A stretch of 9,577 bases of DNA. Source: an uncultured Clostridia bacterium (GTDB lineage: Bacteria; Bacillota; Clostridia; Oscillospirales; Butyricicoccaceae). Where the stretch lies: assembly GCA_910586575.1 (NCBI GenBank), contig CAJUJQ010000121.1, positions 1 through 9,577 of the forward strand. Reading direction: 5' to 3'. The translations under genes and the position numbers were made by a program. Below are positions 1 to 5,412 of the stretch, piece by piece; the stretch's first letter is position 1, and the number at the start of each line of letters is the position of its first letter. Under the pieces are notes generated by a model, which did no database searches, had not been told where the DNA came from, and saw nothing but the letters and a program-made list of their open reading frames with translations.

Positions 1-18
1 CAGCAGCCGCGCTTGATG

Positions 19-92
19 AGACCTGTTCAGAAACCAGGGGTGTGCTGGCTGGCGTGAGAATTCATCGTCAGGACGGGACGATTTCACACAGG
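19..92 (+). repeat. Dispersed repeat, copy A (diverged)
   Basis: Begins with AGACCTGTTCAGAAACC, which is the same 17 bases, with one change, as the start of copy C (9429 onward) and as the reverse complement of the end of copy B (180 downward). The next 25 or so bases still align with copy C but with many transitions, and the middle is diverged. It ends in GATTTCACACAGG, comparable to GAAATCCGACAGG in the other copies. It contains its own small hairpin (ATCGTC at 64-69 with GACGAT at 77-82). It abuts copy B in inverted orientation, and the junction is a palindrome (ACAGGA, one base, TCCTGT; 88-100). No transposase is present. Whether this is a MITE-like mobile unit or a REP-like structural element cannot be decided here. 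Confidence 0.6.
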
Positions 93-95
93 AAT

Positions 96-180
96 CCTGT
101 CGGATTTCATTGGGAAGCTGCACAGCTTGACGGCAAAGGCTCGCGTCAGACAGTGCTCCAATGGTTTCCGAACAGGTCTA
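96..180 (-). repeat. Dispersed repeat, copy B
   Basis: Read on the minus strand from 180, this 85-base unit aligns with copy C (9427-9498, plus). By hand count, 63 of 72 aligned bases are identical, and there is one 13-base stretch absent from copy C. Both start TAGACCTGTTCGGAAAC and end GAAATCCGACAGG. The stretch missing from C carries one arm of a perfect inverted repeat in B (AAGCTG at 115-120, CAGCTT at 123-128). B and C share an open frame whose peptide ends GSRQTV..(W/Q)FPNRS, so the repeat can create spurious predicted proteins. It lies directly 3' of the 3D-domain gene and would be transcribed as its 3' untranslated region. With copy A it forms a roughly 160-base unit with 17-base inverted ends, which could fold into a long stem-loop. 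Confidence 0.8.
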
Positions 181-191
181 TTATACAATAT

Positions 192-803
192 TTAGCCCAG
201 CAGGTAAACATCCGCATAGGCAACGCCGTTTTCAAAACAGCGGCTGTGGCTGTCCAGGAAAACGTCAATCTTTTTGGACTTGATTGCCCCGCCAGTATCC
301 TCCGCGACAAACACGCCATAGCCCTCAATATAGACACGGCTGCCAAGCGGGATGACGCGTGGGTCAACGGCAATGGTACGCCCTTCAACCGCAGTCGTGC
401 CCGACTTCGTCAAGCCGTCCGAGCGGCCGTTGCAGCGGACGCAGGGACAATAAAAGGTCAGCTTGAAATTGCCCAGCGGCTTTCCTGCCGACTGTACCGC
501 CTCATCGGCTTCCAGGCTGCTGTCATAAGCGACTGTCCTGCGGGCAATACTGCCATAGAGCAGATCGTCTACCTGACGGTCAATTGCTTCGGCGCGCGCC
601 TCCTCCGCCCGCTGCACGGCGAGCAGTTTCGCCGCGGCATTGACTGCCGCCGCACTCGGCACAGAGCCAGAGGTCGATGCAACCGTCGAGGACAGCAGCA
701 CAGCGGATTGTGTATCCAACGCAAACGCAGATATGGTCAGGCTGAAGCAGACGGCCAGCAGCAGGAACACGCGGCGGCTGTACTTTCTGATAACATAAAA
801 CAT
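192..803 (-). CDS. Secreted 3D-domain cell-wall protein
   Basis: A 203-residue protein with a cleavable-looking signal peptide: basic residues 6-11, a hydrophobic core at about 12-25, and an A-F-A cleavage site at 26-28. An alanine- and glutamate-rich helical segment follows (about 50-80). The C-terminal 3D domain at about 112-203 is named for three conserved aspartates, here D147 (AVDPRVIPLG), D169 (AEDTGG) and D180 (KIDVFLDS). It is a double-psi beta-barrel fold of the kind found in Bacillus YocH and YabE and related to MltA/RlpA, which act on peptidoglycan. I infer a role in wall remodelling outside the cell. A pair of cysteines before the domain (YCPCVRCNG) is typical of clostridial members. 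The start is supported by AGGAG six bases upstream. The gene is monocistronic here, with its own promoter and a WalR-like operator. YocH is a known WalR target, which fits. Substrate and enzymatic activity are not shown by the sequence. Confidence 0.9.
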   Translation of the reverse strand: MFYVIRKYSRRVFLLLAVCFSLTISAFALDTQSAVLLSSTVASTSGSVPSAAAVNAAAKLLAVQRAEEARAEAIDRQVDDLLYGSIARRTVAYDSSLEADEAVQSAGKPLGNFKLTFYCPCVRCNGRSDGLTKSGTTAVEGRTIAVDPRVIPLGSRVYIEGYGVFVAEDTGGAIKSKKIDVFLDSHSRCFENGVAYADVYLLG

Positions 804-918
804 AATCTTCTCCTAATTTCTCCGGGCGGCCCTGCATCCGGAAACGAGCATCCGGACCCCCGCATCTGCGGGCAGACATCAGGCCGTCATTCATCTTCAT
901 TCAGTCAGCGGCAAACAT

Positions 919-955
919 TGTTACCGTTCTGAAACTATTGTTATCGATTTGTAAC
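919..955 (+). promoter_or_regulatory. Candidate WalR (YycF) operator, two sites
   Basis: Positions 939-955 read TGTTAT-N5-TGTAAC, a full match to the published WalR direct-repeat consensus TGT(A/T)A(A/T/C)-N5-TGT(A/T)A(A/T/C). Exactly 20 bases to the left, 919-935 reads TGTTAC-N5-TGAAAC, which misses the consensus at one base of the second half. The full site covers the predicted transcription start of the 3D-domain gene, a position that would suit repression rather than activation. Regulation by WalR is inferred from the motif and the gene type. Confidence 0.6.
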
Positions 956-957
956 CC

Positions 958-986
958 ACTATACACCACTTGACGCTGTTTGTCAA
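958..986 (-). promoter_or_regulatory. Sigma-A promoter of the 3D-domain gene
   Basis: On the minus strand TTGACA (986-981) is followed after exactly 17 bases by TATAGT (963-958). Transcription would start near 951, leaving a leader of about 150 bases before the ATG at 803. This leader contains the WalR-like sites but no obvious riboswitch or hairpin that I could pair. Confidence 0.8.
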
Positions 987-1137
987 ACCCATTTTGTGAA
1001 GATTGAAGGTTTTTTATAACATTAATTGCGTTTTTCGCGTTATTTTTTCACAATTTCAACAAATGAATTGCAAAAATTCGGTAGAACCGGAACCAATCCG
1101 GCAGATCGAAAACAAGCCCGCGCCTTCCCTGCCGCAC

Positions 1138-1168
1138 AAAAAGAAGCCTCCCAACACCGGAAGGCTTC
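1138..1168 (-). terminator. Rho-independent terminator after anti-sigma gene
   Basis: Read on the minus strand, GAAGCCTTCC and GGGAGGCTTC pair over ten positions (one G-U) around a six-base loop. TTTTTG follows immediately. It lies about 20 bases after the stop codon of the anti-sigma candidate and closes the sigma/anti-sigma operon. The remaining gap (987-1137) is AT-rich and I see no gene in it. Confidence 0.88.
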
Positions 1169-1190
1169 CCCTAAAAGCGATTTTTTCAAT

Positions 1191-2273
1191 TCATTTTTTC
1201 GATGGGCCTGCTTCAAATTCGATCCCGTCAATGGCGACGGAAGCCAGCTCCTCCGGGTTCACTGGCCCATCAAAATGCACCGAAACGCTGGTGTGCCATC
1301 CTCTAAACAGATGAAACCCTGTCGAGCTGCTTCCCGACCAAAGCGCATCTACCCGGAGCGCCGAACCGTCCCGAAAGTTCAGTACGATTTCCGGCGGCTC
1401 CTCGCTGCCGCCTGCCTGCTTCCGAAACAAATCGGTGACACTTTTCCGAAAATCCATCCGGATGGAAAACGGGGATACCGCAATCGTATGCAGCACCGCT
1501 TTCCCGCCCCGGAAATCCACCCACCGACCTGCCGGGATGCGGACGGACGTATCTGTGTAATCCATGGGGAAGGAAAATTCCCAGACCGCATGAGACAGCA
1601 GCCTTTCATTCCCCCACGCGCCGTCTCCGGAACCGTCGTCCACGTATGCCGTGAACCCTTCCAGCCGCAGGGTATAGTTCCTTCCCTCGATGGCCCTGTC
1701 CTGCTCATATGCCACCATAAATCGCGCCACACCGTCTGTGGGATCTTCATCCGGCAAATCGGTGCAGTAATAGCCAAACGGGCCGCTGTCCCGCTCCGTC
1801 TGCCAAAGCTCCGCCGACTGAAATCCATAGCCGTTTCCGTTATCCAGCACCGTACCCGCCGGGGCGGTAACATCAAACACCAGATAACAGCTGAATTTGT
1901 CTCCGACCGCCCCATACAGGTGCACGGTATAGCCGTCCCGCGTCTGCGACTGCCCGATTGGAGTGCCCGCCAACGCCAGCCCGTCCAGCTGCTCCTGAGT
2001 GGTCTGTGCGCCAAAAATCCAGTAGAGCAGCTCCCCCACTTCGATTGTTCCAGACGCTGCGCCCGCCGTCAGCATTCCAAGTATCAGCACCGCGGCCAAC
2101 ACAGCCGCCCAACGGAGTAGTCTCCGCTTTTGCCCTGCGTTACGTTTGGTTGTGCTTTGAATGATTTCAACCTTTCCCAACGCGTTCGCAAGCACCCGCG
2201 CCCGCTCATCCGCACGCATTTCCAGCGGCTCCGGGATGTTGTCCCCGTAATCCTTCAGCCAGTCATATTTCAT
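1191..2273 (-). CDS. Membrane-anchored anti-sigma candidate, DUF4179-like
   Basis: A 360-residue single-pass protein. Residues 1-50 are a charged cytoplasmic region (opening MKYDWLKDYGDNIPEP) that would bind the sigma factor. A hydrophobic helix spans about 54-74 after a basic KRRLLR stretch. Residues 80-360 form a beta-rich extracytoplasmic domain. This layout, and pairing with an ECF-like sigma gene, match DUF4179 proteins of Firmicutes, which are predicted anti-sigma factors; family membership is from recognition, not a search. The ATG overlaps the last 11 bases of the sigma gene, with GGGAG about ten bases upstream, so translation is probably coupled and the two proteins made in fixed ratio. 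No protease-site or zinc-binding (ZAS, HxxxCxxC) motif is visible, so it is not a ZAS-type anti-sigma factor. The stimulus sensed by the outer domain is unknown. Confidence 0.75.
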   Translation of the reverse strand: MKYDWLKDYGDNIPEPLEMRADERARVLANALGKVEIIQSTTKRNAGQKRRLLRWAAVLAAVLILGMLTAGAASGTIEVGELLYWIFGAQTTQEQLDGLALAGTPIGQSQTRDGYTVHLYGAVGDKFSCYLVFDVTAPAGTVLDNGNGYGFQSAELWQTERDSGPFGYYCTDLPDEDPTDGVARFMVAYEQDRAIEGRNYTLRLEGFTAYVDDGSGDGAWGNERLLSHAVWEFSFPMDYTDTSVRIPAGRWVDFRGGKAVLHTIAVSPFSIRMDFRKSVTDLFRKQAGGSEEPPEIVLNFRDGSALRVDALWSGSSSTGFHLFRGWHTSVSVHFDGPVNPEELASVAIDGIEFEAGPSKK

Positions 2274-2814
2274 CCAGAATCACTCCCTTCCCAAGCAGCT
2301 CCCCGCGCAGGCGCTCCCTCCCGCGCGACAGCCGCCGTTCAACCGCCTTGTCCGTCATCCCGAGTGCCTGCGCAATCTGGCGCACACGCTCCATATAATA
2401 ATACCGGCGGATAAAAATCGTGCGGTCTGGCTCGTTCATGCTGTCCACCGCCTGCTGTACCAGCCCGGCGTTCACCCGCCGCGCCGCCTGTTCCACGAGG
2501 TCGTCCGGCAAACCGAGCGTATCCTCTTCCAGCGAGAGCAGCGGCACGCCCTCCCGCCGGAGCAGGTCAACCGCCGTGTTGCGCGCCACCCGGCACAGCC
2601 ACGATTTCAGGCTTCCCCTCTCCGGGTCAAGCGAACCGGCATGCTGCCACAGCTTGCAAAAAACCGTCCCCATGCAATCCTCTATATCCTGTTCCCGCGC
2701 CCCCAGCAACTGGTGCAGCACCGCTTTGACGATGCCGCCGTATGTTTCAATCGCCACCGCAAGCCCCGCGCCCGGGTCGCTGCGGAGCAGGGCGCAAAGC
2801 TGTTCCTCGGTCAT
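2263..2814 (-). CDS. ECF-like sigma-70 family sigma factor
   Basis: A 183-residue protein with the two domains of an extracytoplasmic-function sigma factor. Region 2 lies at about 20-88, with the acidic DIEDCMGTVFCKLW stretch (43-56) for core binding and SWLCRVARNTAVDLLRR (71-87) for -10 recognition. Region 4 lies at about 115-172, ending in the helix-turn-helix IAQALGMTDKAVERRLSRGR (147-166). Region 3 is absent, as usual for the class. The open frame extends upstream to 2931, but I chose the ATG at 2814 because AAAGGAGG sits seven bases before it and the sigma homology begins there. It overlaps the anti-sigma gene by 11 bases. It would direct RNA polymerase to a stress or envelope regulon not identifiable here. 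I found no convincing self-recognised promoter in the 120-base gap shared with the divergent TfoX gene. Confidence 0.87.
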   Translation of the reverse strand: MTEEQLCALLRSDPGAGLAVAIETYGGIVKAVLHQLLGAREQDIEDCMGTVFCKLWQHAGSLDPERGSLKSWLCRVARNTAVDLLRREGVPLLSLEEDTLGLPDDLVEQAARRVNAGLVQQAVDSMNEPDRTIFIRRYYYMERVRQIAQALGMTDKAVERRLSRGRERLRGELLGKGVILDEI

Positions 2815-2871
2815 GTACCCGCCTCCTTTCACCCTTCTATACGGACACGCTTGATTTTTCCCCCTCAAAAC

Positions 2872-2900
2872 TTGCGCTCCCCGCTTTATCCCTTTATAAT
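2872..2900 (+). promoter_or_regulatory. Promoter of the TfoX-domain gene
   Basis: TTGCGC (2872-2877), a 17-base spacer, then TATAAT (2895-2900). Transcription would start near 2907, with AAAGGAGG at 2916-2923, 11 bases before the ATG at 2935. It lies between two divergent genes. Confidence 0.65.
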
Positions 2901-2934
2901 AGGAAACAGATACAGAAAGGAGGCATTCCAAATT

Positions 2935-3270
2935 ATGGCTTCAAACCCTGATTTTGTGCAGTATCTCTGTGAGCAGCTCGCCGGTGCGGGCGCAATCACC
3001 AGCCGGAAAATGTTCGGAGAATACGGCCTGTACTGCGACAGCAAATTTTTTGCGCTGATCTGCGACGACCAGCTTTTCCTCAAATTTACCGATGCGGGGC
3101 GCGCCTTCCTGCCAGACGCGCCACTGGCCCCGCCCTATGACGGCGCAAAAGACGCCCTGCTCATCACCGATCCGGACGACCGGGAAACGCTCTGCGAATG
3201 CGCACGGCGCACCTGTGCCGCGCTGCCCGCGCCTAAACCGAAAAAAACGCGAAAACCAAAAACTTCCTGA
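2935..3270 (+). CDS. TfoX N-terminal domain protein
   Basis: A 111-residue protein that is essentially a lone TfoX N-terminal domain. The diagnostic stretch is SRKMFGEYGLYCDSKFFALI (23-42), followed by DDQLFLKF and ending near residue 93, then a lysine-rich tail (PKPKKTRKPKTS). In gamma-proteobacteria, TfoX/Sxy is a competence regulator with an added C-terminal domain. Free-standing N-domain proteins are widespread in Firmicutes and their role is not established, so a competence role should not be assumed. The open frame continues upstream to 2641, but that part is antisense to the sigma gene. The ATG at 2935 has a strong AAAGGAGG and a promoter directly before it. A 57-residue gene follows 83 bases later, probably in the same transcript. 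Confidence 0.85.
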   Translation: MASNPDFVQYLCEQLAGAGAITSRKMFGEYGLYCDSKFFALICDDQLFLKFTDAGRAFLPDAPLAPPYDGAKDALLITDPDDRETLCECARRTCAALPAPKPKKTRKPKTS

Positions 3271-3353
3271 GTGCGGAATTGCTCCCGGCGCTTCCGGCAA
3301 CCGCCGCACATAATCCACAGGGACATGGGCAAATTAGCCCTGAGGTGATTGTG

Positions 3354-3527
3354 ATGAAGGAATATCAGGGGCTTGGCGACATGCTGAAAAACGATCCGGA
3401 GGTCTTTTCCTACTATACGGGCCTGCCGAAATATGTGCGAAGCATGATTGCCATGCGGTCGGACAACATCTGTTCCTTTGAAGCGCTGCAAAACTACGCC
3501 GACAACCTGCTTCGCGGGGACGGTTGA
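3354..3527 (+). CDS. Small uncharacterised protein, 57 residues
   Basis: I do not know a function for this gene. The ATG at 3354 has GAGGTGA five to six bases upstream; GTG codons at 3345 and 3351 are alternative starts. The product is soluble and mixed-charge with no signal or membrane segment. The C-terminal half (YYTGLPKYVRSMIAMRSDNI, then SFEALQNYADNLLRGDG) resembles short hypothetical proteins I recall from other Clostridia, which suggests a genuinely conserved small protein; that recollection needs a search. It lies 83 bases after the TfoX-domain gene on the same strand and is followed eight bases later by a hairpin, so the two genes form a likely small operon. A short GGGC/GCCC hairpin lies just before its ribosome binding site. 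Confidence 0.75.
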   Translation: MKEYQGLGDMLKNDPEVFSYYTGLPKYVRSMIAMRSDNICSFEALQNYADNLLRGDG

Positions 3528-3534
3528 CCAGGGG

Positions 3535-3561
3535 GGCTGGCCGGATTTCCGGTCAGCCTTT
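3535..3561 (+). terminator. Terminator-like hairpin after the 57-residue gene
   Basis: GGCTGGCCGG and CCGGTCAGCC pair over ten positions (one G-U) around an ATTT loop. Only TTT follows, so the U-tract is weak. A short ACTG/CAGT hairpin followed by TTTTT lies a little downstream and may help termination. Confidence 0.6.
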
Positions 3562-3590
3562 CCACTGTTTCCGGGCAGTTTTTGACAATA

Positions 3591-3621
3591 GAAAGGCGCC
3601 TCTCTCCAAGAAGCGCCTTTC
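3591..3621 (-). terminator. Hairpin, possible terminator of the HTH gene
   Basis: A perfect nine-base inverted repeat (GAAAGGCGC / GCGCCTTTC) with a 13-base loop lies between the convergent 57-residue gene and the helix-turn-helix gene. On the minus strand it is followed by a moderately U-rich TATTGT, on the plus strand by AGGTTTC. Its position, about 50 bases after the HTH stop codon, suggests a terminator, but neither U-tract is strong. Confidence 0.45.
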
Positions 3622-3669
3622 AGGTTTCAGGTATCATACTCATTATTTTCGCTCGATTTCAGTTTTGTT

Positions 3670-3858
3670 TTAGCTCACCAGATGACGCTGGCTCATTCCG
3701 TGCATCTGCAAATCGTCCAGGCTGACAGTTTCCGGAAGGGTCCATACGCGCCCGAAGCGCACCGCGCCCTTGATTTTGCCGCGCTCACACATGATCCGCA
3801 GCTGTTCCACCGGAATACGGAACTGCACCGCTGCTTCTGCTACTGCTAAGAATCTCAT
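3670..3858 (-). CDS. Small helix-turn-helix DNA-binding protein
   Basis: A 62-residue protein opening MRFLAVAEAAVQFRIPVEQL, the typical start of a MerR/excisionase-like winged helix (helix 1, turn, recognition helix), followed by MCERGKIKGAVRFGRVWTLP, the wing that in this family ends in a conserved aromatic-hydrophobic-proline. The frame opens upstream at a TTG (3873), but that codon overlaps the GGAGG ribosome binding site (3867-3871). The ATG at 3858 with eight-base spacing is therefore the start. Stand-alone proteins like this are common in Oscillospiraceae and Lachnospiraceae genomes, both in mobile elements and as chromosomal singletons. No integrase or recombinase is nearby, so an excisionase role is unsupported. 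Its DNA targets are unknown. Confidence 0.78.
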   Translation of the reverse strand: MRFLAVAEAAVQFRIPVEQLRIMCERGKIKGAVRFGRVWTLPETVSLDDLQMHGMSQRHLVS

Positions 3859-3899
3859 TTCTAACGCCTCCAATAACTGGTTTTTTGTTTTCTAGGCTT

Positions 3900-3908
3900 A
3901 TTATATCA
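3900..3908 (-). promoter_or_regulatory. Extended -10 promoter of the HTH gene
   Basis: The minus strand reads TGATATAAT, a perfect extended -10 element. The hexamer 17 bases further upstream (GCGCTA) is not a -35. The start point would be about 35 bases before the ATG. The rest of the gap up to 4072 is AT-rich with no feature I can support, and I see no clear terminator for the glycosylation operon that ends at 4073. Confidence 0.55.
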
Positions 3909-4072
3909 CCATTCCAGAAAAGTAGCGCATAAAATTTTCGGACAATTTTGGGGCAGATTTCGTGATTATGCTGTTTTCAGGGTTTTTAGCTTGGTGAAGC
4001 GCCATTTTCCGCAACTTTTTATCCGTATTAAAAACAGCTTTTCACGTTAAGTTCACAAAAAAACAATACTTT

Positions 4073-4477
4073 TCATGTTTCATGAAACACCAGCAGCCGC
4101 TGGCCCAGATAATTGAAGCCGGTAAACAGGCACATTCCGGTGAACATGGAAATATTATCCTGAATTTCCACTGAAAATCCCTGAAGGAGGCTCCTACAAG
4201 CGGGTTTTGCGATTCCATATGCCAAAAGATAACAAACGGCGATATTTGCTGCAAAACGTACTACTTGAGATATGCTTTTTTGTTGATTATGAAACGTGAA
4301 ATATTTGTTCAAAAAGAAACTTAATATGCTGGTCAGGATGTAATTTGCCGCCGATGAGACCCAGTAGGAGGCGTGCGCCAGATTGTACAGCCCGAACATA
4401 ATCGCCGTGCCGACAAGGGTATTCACCACCCCCACAAGCAGAAATTTCAACAGCTTCCGGTCCGCCAGATTCCTCAC
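4073..4477 (-). CDS. GtrA-family membrane protein (putative lipid-linked sugar flippase)
   Basis: A 134-residue protein with four predicted membrane helices (about 10-30, 38-57, 72-90, 108-128) and the GtrA family signature: LLKFLLVGVVNTLVGT near the N-terminus, the FFLNKYFTF stretch after helix 2, and FNYLGQRLLVF at the end. GtrA proteins are thought to move a polyprenyl-phosphate-linked sugar across the cytoplasmic membrane in O-antigen and teichoic acid glycosylation; relatives include GtcA of Listeria. I chose the GTG at 4477 because GAGGAGG lies eight bases upstream and the GTG overlaps the TGA of the glycosyltransferase gene (GTGA). The longer open frame to 4837 is only the shadow of that gene. 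It is the last gene of a three-gene operon and supplies the flipping step in the inferred pathway. Confidence 0.87.
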   Translation of the reverse strand: MRNLADRKLLKFLLVGVVNTLVGTAIMFGLYNLAHASYWVSSAANYILTSILSFFLNKYFTFHNQQKSISQVVRFAANIAVCYLLAYGIAKPACRSLLQGFSVEIQDNISMFTGMCLFTGFNYLGQRLLVFHET

Positions 4478-5412
4478 CGCAACCCCTCCTCGGTTTCCCG
4501 TACCAGATAAACAGGCCGGTGCTTGGTTTCCAAATACGTTTTCGCGAGGTACTGCCCCATGATGCCAATGCACAGCAGCTGCACGCCGCCCAGCAACAGA
4601 ATCACACACATCATGCTCGGCCATCCGCCGACCGGATCGCCGAAAATCAGCGTTTTCACAATCACGATGCCGATAAACAAAAACGCTGCCGTACACATCA
4701 GCCCGCCCAGCACCGAAGCAATCGCCAGCGGCGCGGTCGAAAAGGCGATAATCCCCTCGACAGAATAAAGGAACAGCTTCCAGAACGACCACTTGGTCTC
4801 CCCCGCCGCGCGTTCGATGTTCACAAAGGGCACCCACTTCGTTTTGAAGCCAACCCAGCCAAAAATGCCCTTGGAAAAACGGTTATACTCGCGCATGGAA
4901 AGCACCGCGTTGACCATCCGGCGGCACATCAGCCGGTAATCCCGCGCGCCGTCTACAATATCCGCGTCCGAAATCCGGTTGATCAGCTTGTAAAACAGCC
5001 GCGCAAAAAAGGAACGGATTGGCGGTTCCCCGTCCCGGCTGATACGGCGGGTCGCGGCGCAGTCGCAGCCCTCCTCGGTCACAGCGCGGTACAGCTCGGG
5101 CAGCAGCGCGGGTGGGTCCTGCAAATCCACGTCCATTGTCGCAACGTAATCGCCGGTCGCGGCATCCAGACCCGCGAGCATCGCCGCCTCCTTGCCAAAA
5201 TTGCGGGAGAACGACAGGAACCGCACCCGTGTATCCTTCGCTGCAAGTCCCCGCAGCTCGGACAGCGTATTGTCACTGGAACCGTCGTCGATGAACAGCA
5301 GCTCAAATTCAACCGGTGACATGTCCGACGCGACGCGGGTGATTTCCCGATAGAACAGCGGCAGCGCTTCCTGCTCGTTATAGCAGGGCACAATGATTGA
5401 AACCTTAGGCAT
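4474..5412 (-). CDS. GT2 polyprenyl-phosphate sugar transferase (GtrB/DPM1-like)
   Basis: A 312-residue enzyme with a cytoplasmic GT-A catalytic domain (about 1-215) and two C-terminal membrane helices (about 228-253 and 265-288). Visible motifs are SIIVPCYNEQ at the N-terminus, IDDGSSDNT (41-49) for nucleotide binding, the metal-binding DVDLQDP (94-100), GARDYRLM (155-162) and REYNRFSKG (174-182). It ends with the family-typical GQYLAKTYLETKHRPVY. Bactoprenol glucosyltransferases such as GtrB and Bacillus CsbB/YkcC share this layout and transfer a sugar from a nucleotide donor to undecaprenyl phosphate. The donor sugar cannot be told from sequence. Its ATG overlaps the end of the GT-C gene by eight bases (ATGCCTAA), and its stop overlaps the gtrA-like start by four, so the three proteins are probably made together. 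Confidence 0.92.
   Translation of the reverse strand: MPKVSIIVPCYNEQEALPLFYREITRVASDMSPVEFELLFIDDGSSDNTLSELRGLAAKDTRVRFLSFSRNFGKEAAMLAGLDAATGDYVATMDVDLQDPPALLPELYRAVTEEGCDCAATRRISRDGEPPIRSFFARLFYKLINRISDADIVDGARDYRLMCRRMVNAVLSMREYNRFSKGIFGWVGFKTKWVPFVNIERAAGETKWSFWKLFLYSVEGIIAFSTAPLAIASVLGGLMCTAAFLFIGIVIVKTLIFGDPVGGWPSMMCVILLLGGVQLLCIGIMGQYLAKTYLETKHRPVYLVRETEEGLR

Noticed and set aside
42..932. Long plus-strand open frame of nearly 300 codons across the repeat and opposite the 3D-domain gene.
   Set aside because: It lies antisense to a gene with clear domains, signal peptide, ribosome binding site and promoter. Its predicted protein has arginine- and glutamine-rich, low-logic composition typical of an antisense frame in GC-rich DNA, and it has no ribosome binding site.
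1026..2120. Long plus-strand open frame opposite the anti-sigma gene.
   Set aside because: It is antisense to a gene with a recognisable membrane anchor, overlap with the sigma gene and a terminator. No domain is recognisable in it and no ribosome site precedes it.
2830..2871. Possible ECF-type promoter for the sigma gene (TGAGGG...CGTATAGA on the minus strand).
   Set aside because: The -35 part is a poor match and the spacing (18 or more) does not fit known ECF consensus sequences. I could not choose between this and a weak sigma-A -10 (TATAGA) without a -35.
3670..3873. Excisionase or mobile-element origin for the small helix-turn-helix gene.
   Set aside because: No integrase, relaxase, attachment-site repeat or tRNA target is seen nearby, and the base composition does not differ obviously from the neighbours.
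4519..5319. Plus-strand open frame of 266 codons opposite the GT2 glycosyltransferase.
   Set aside because: The minus-strand protein has all GT2 motifs. The plus-strand product is rich in arginine, glutamine and histidine, as expected of a shadow frame.
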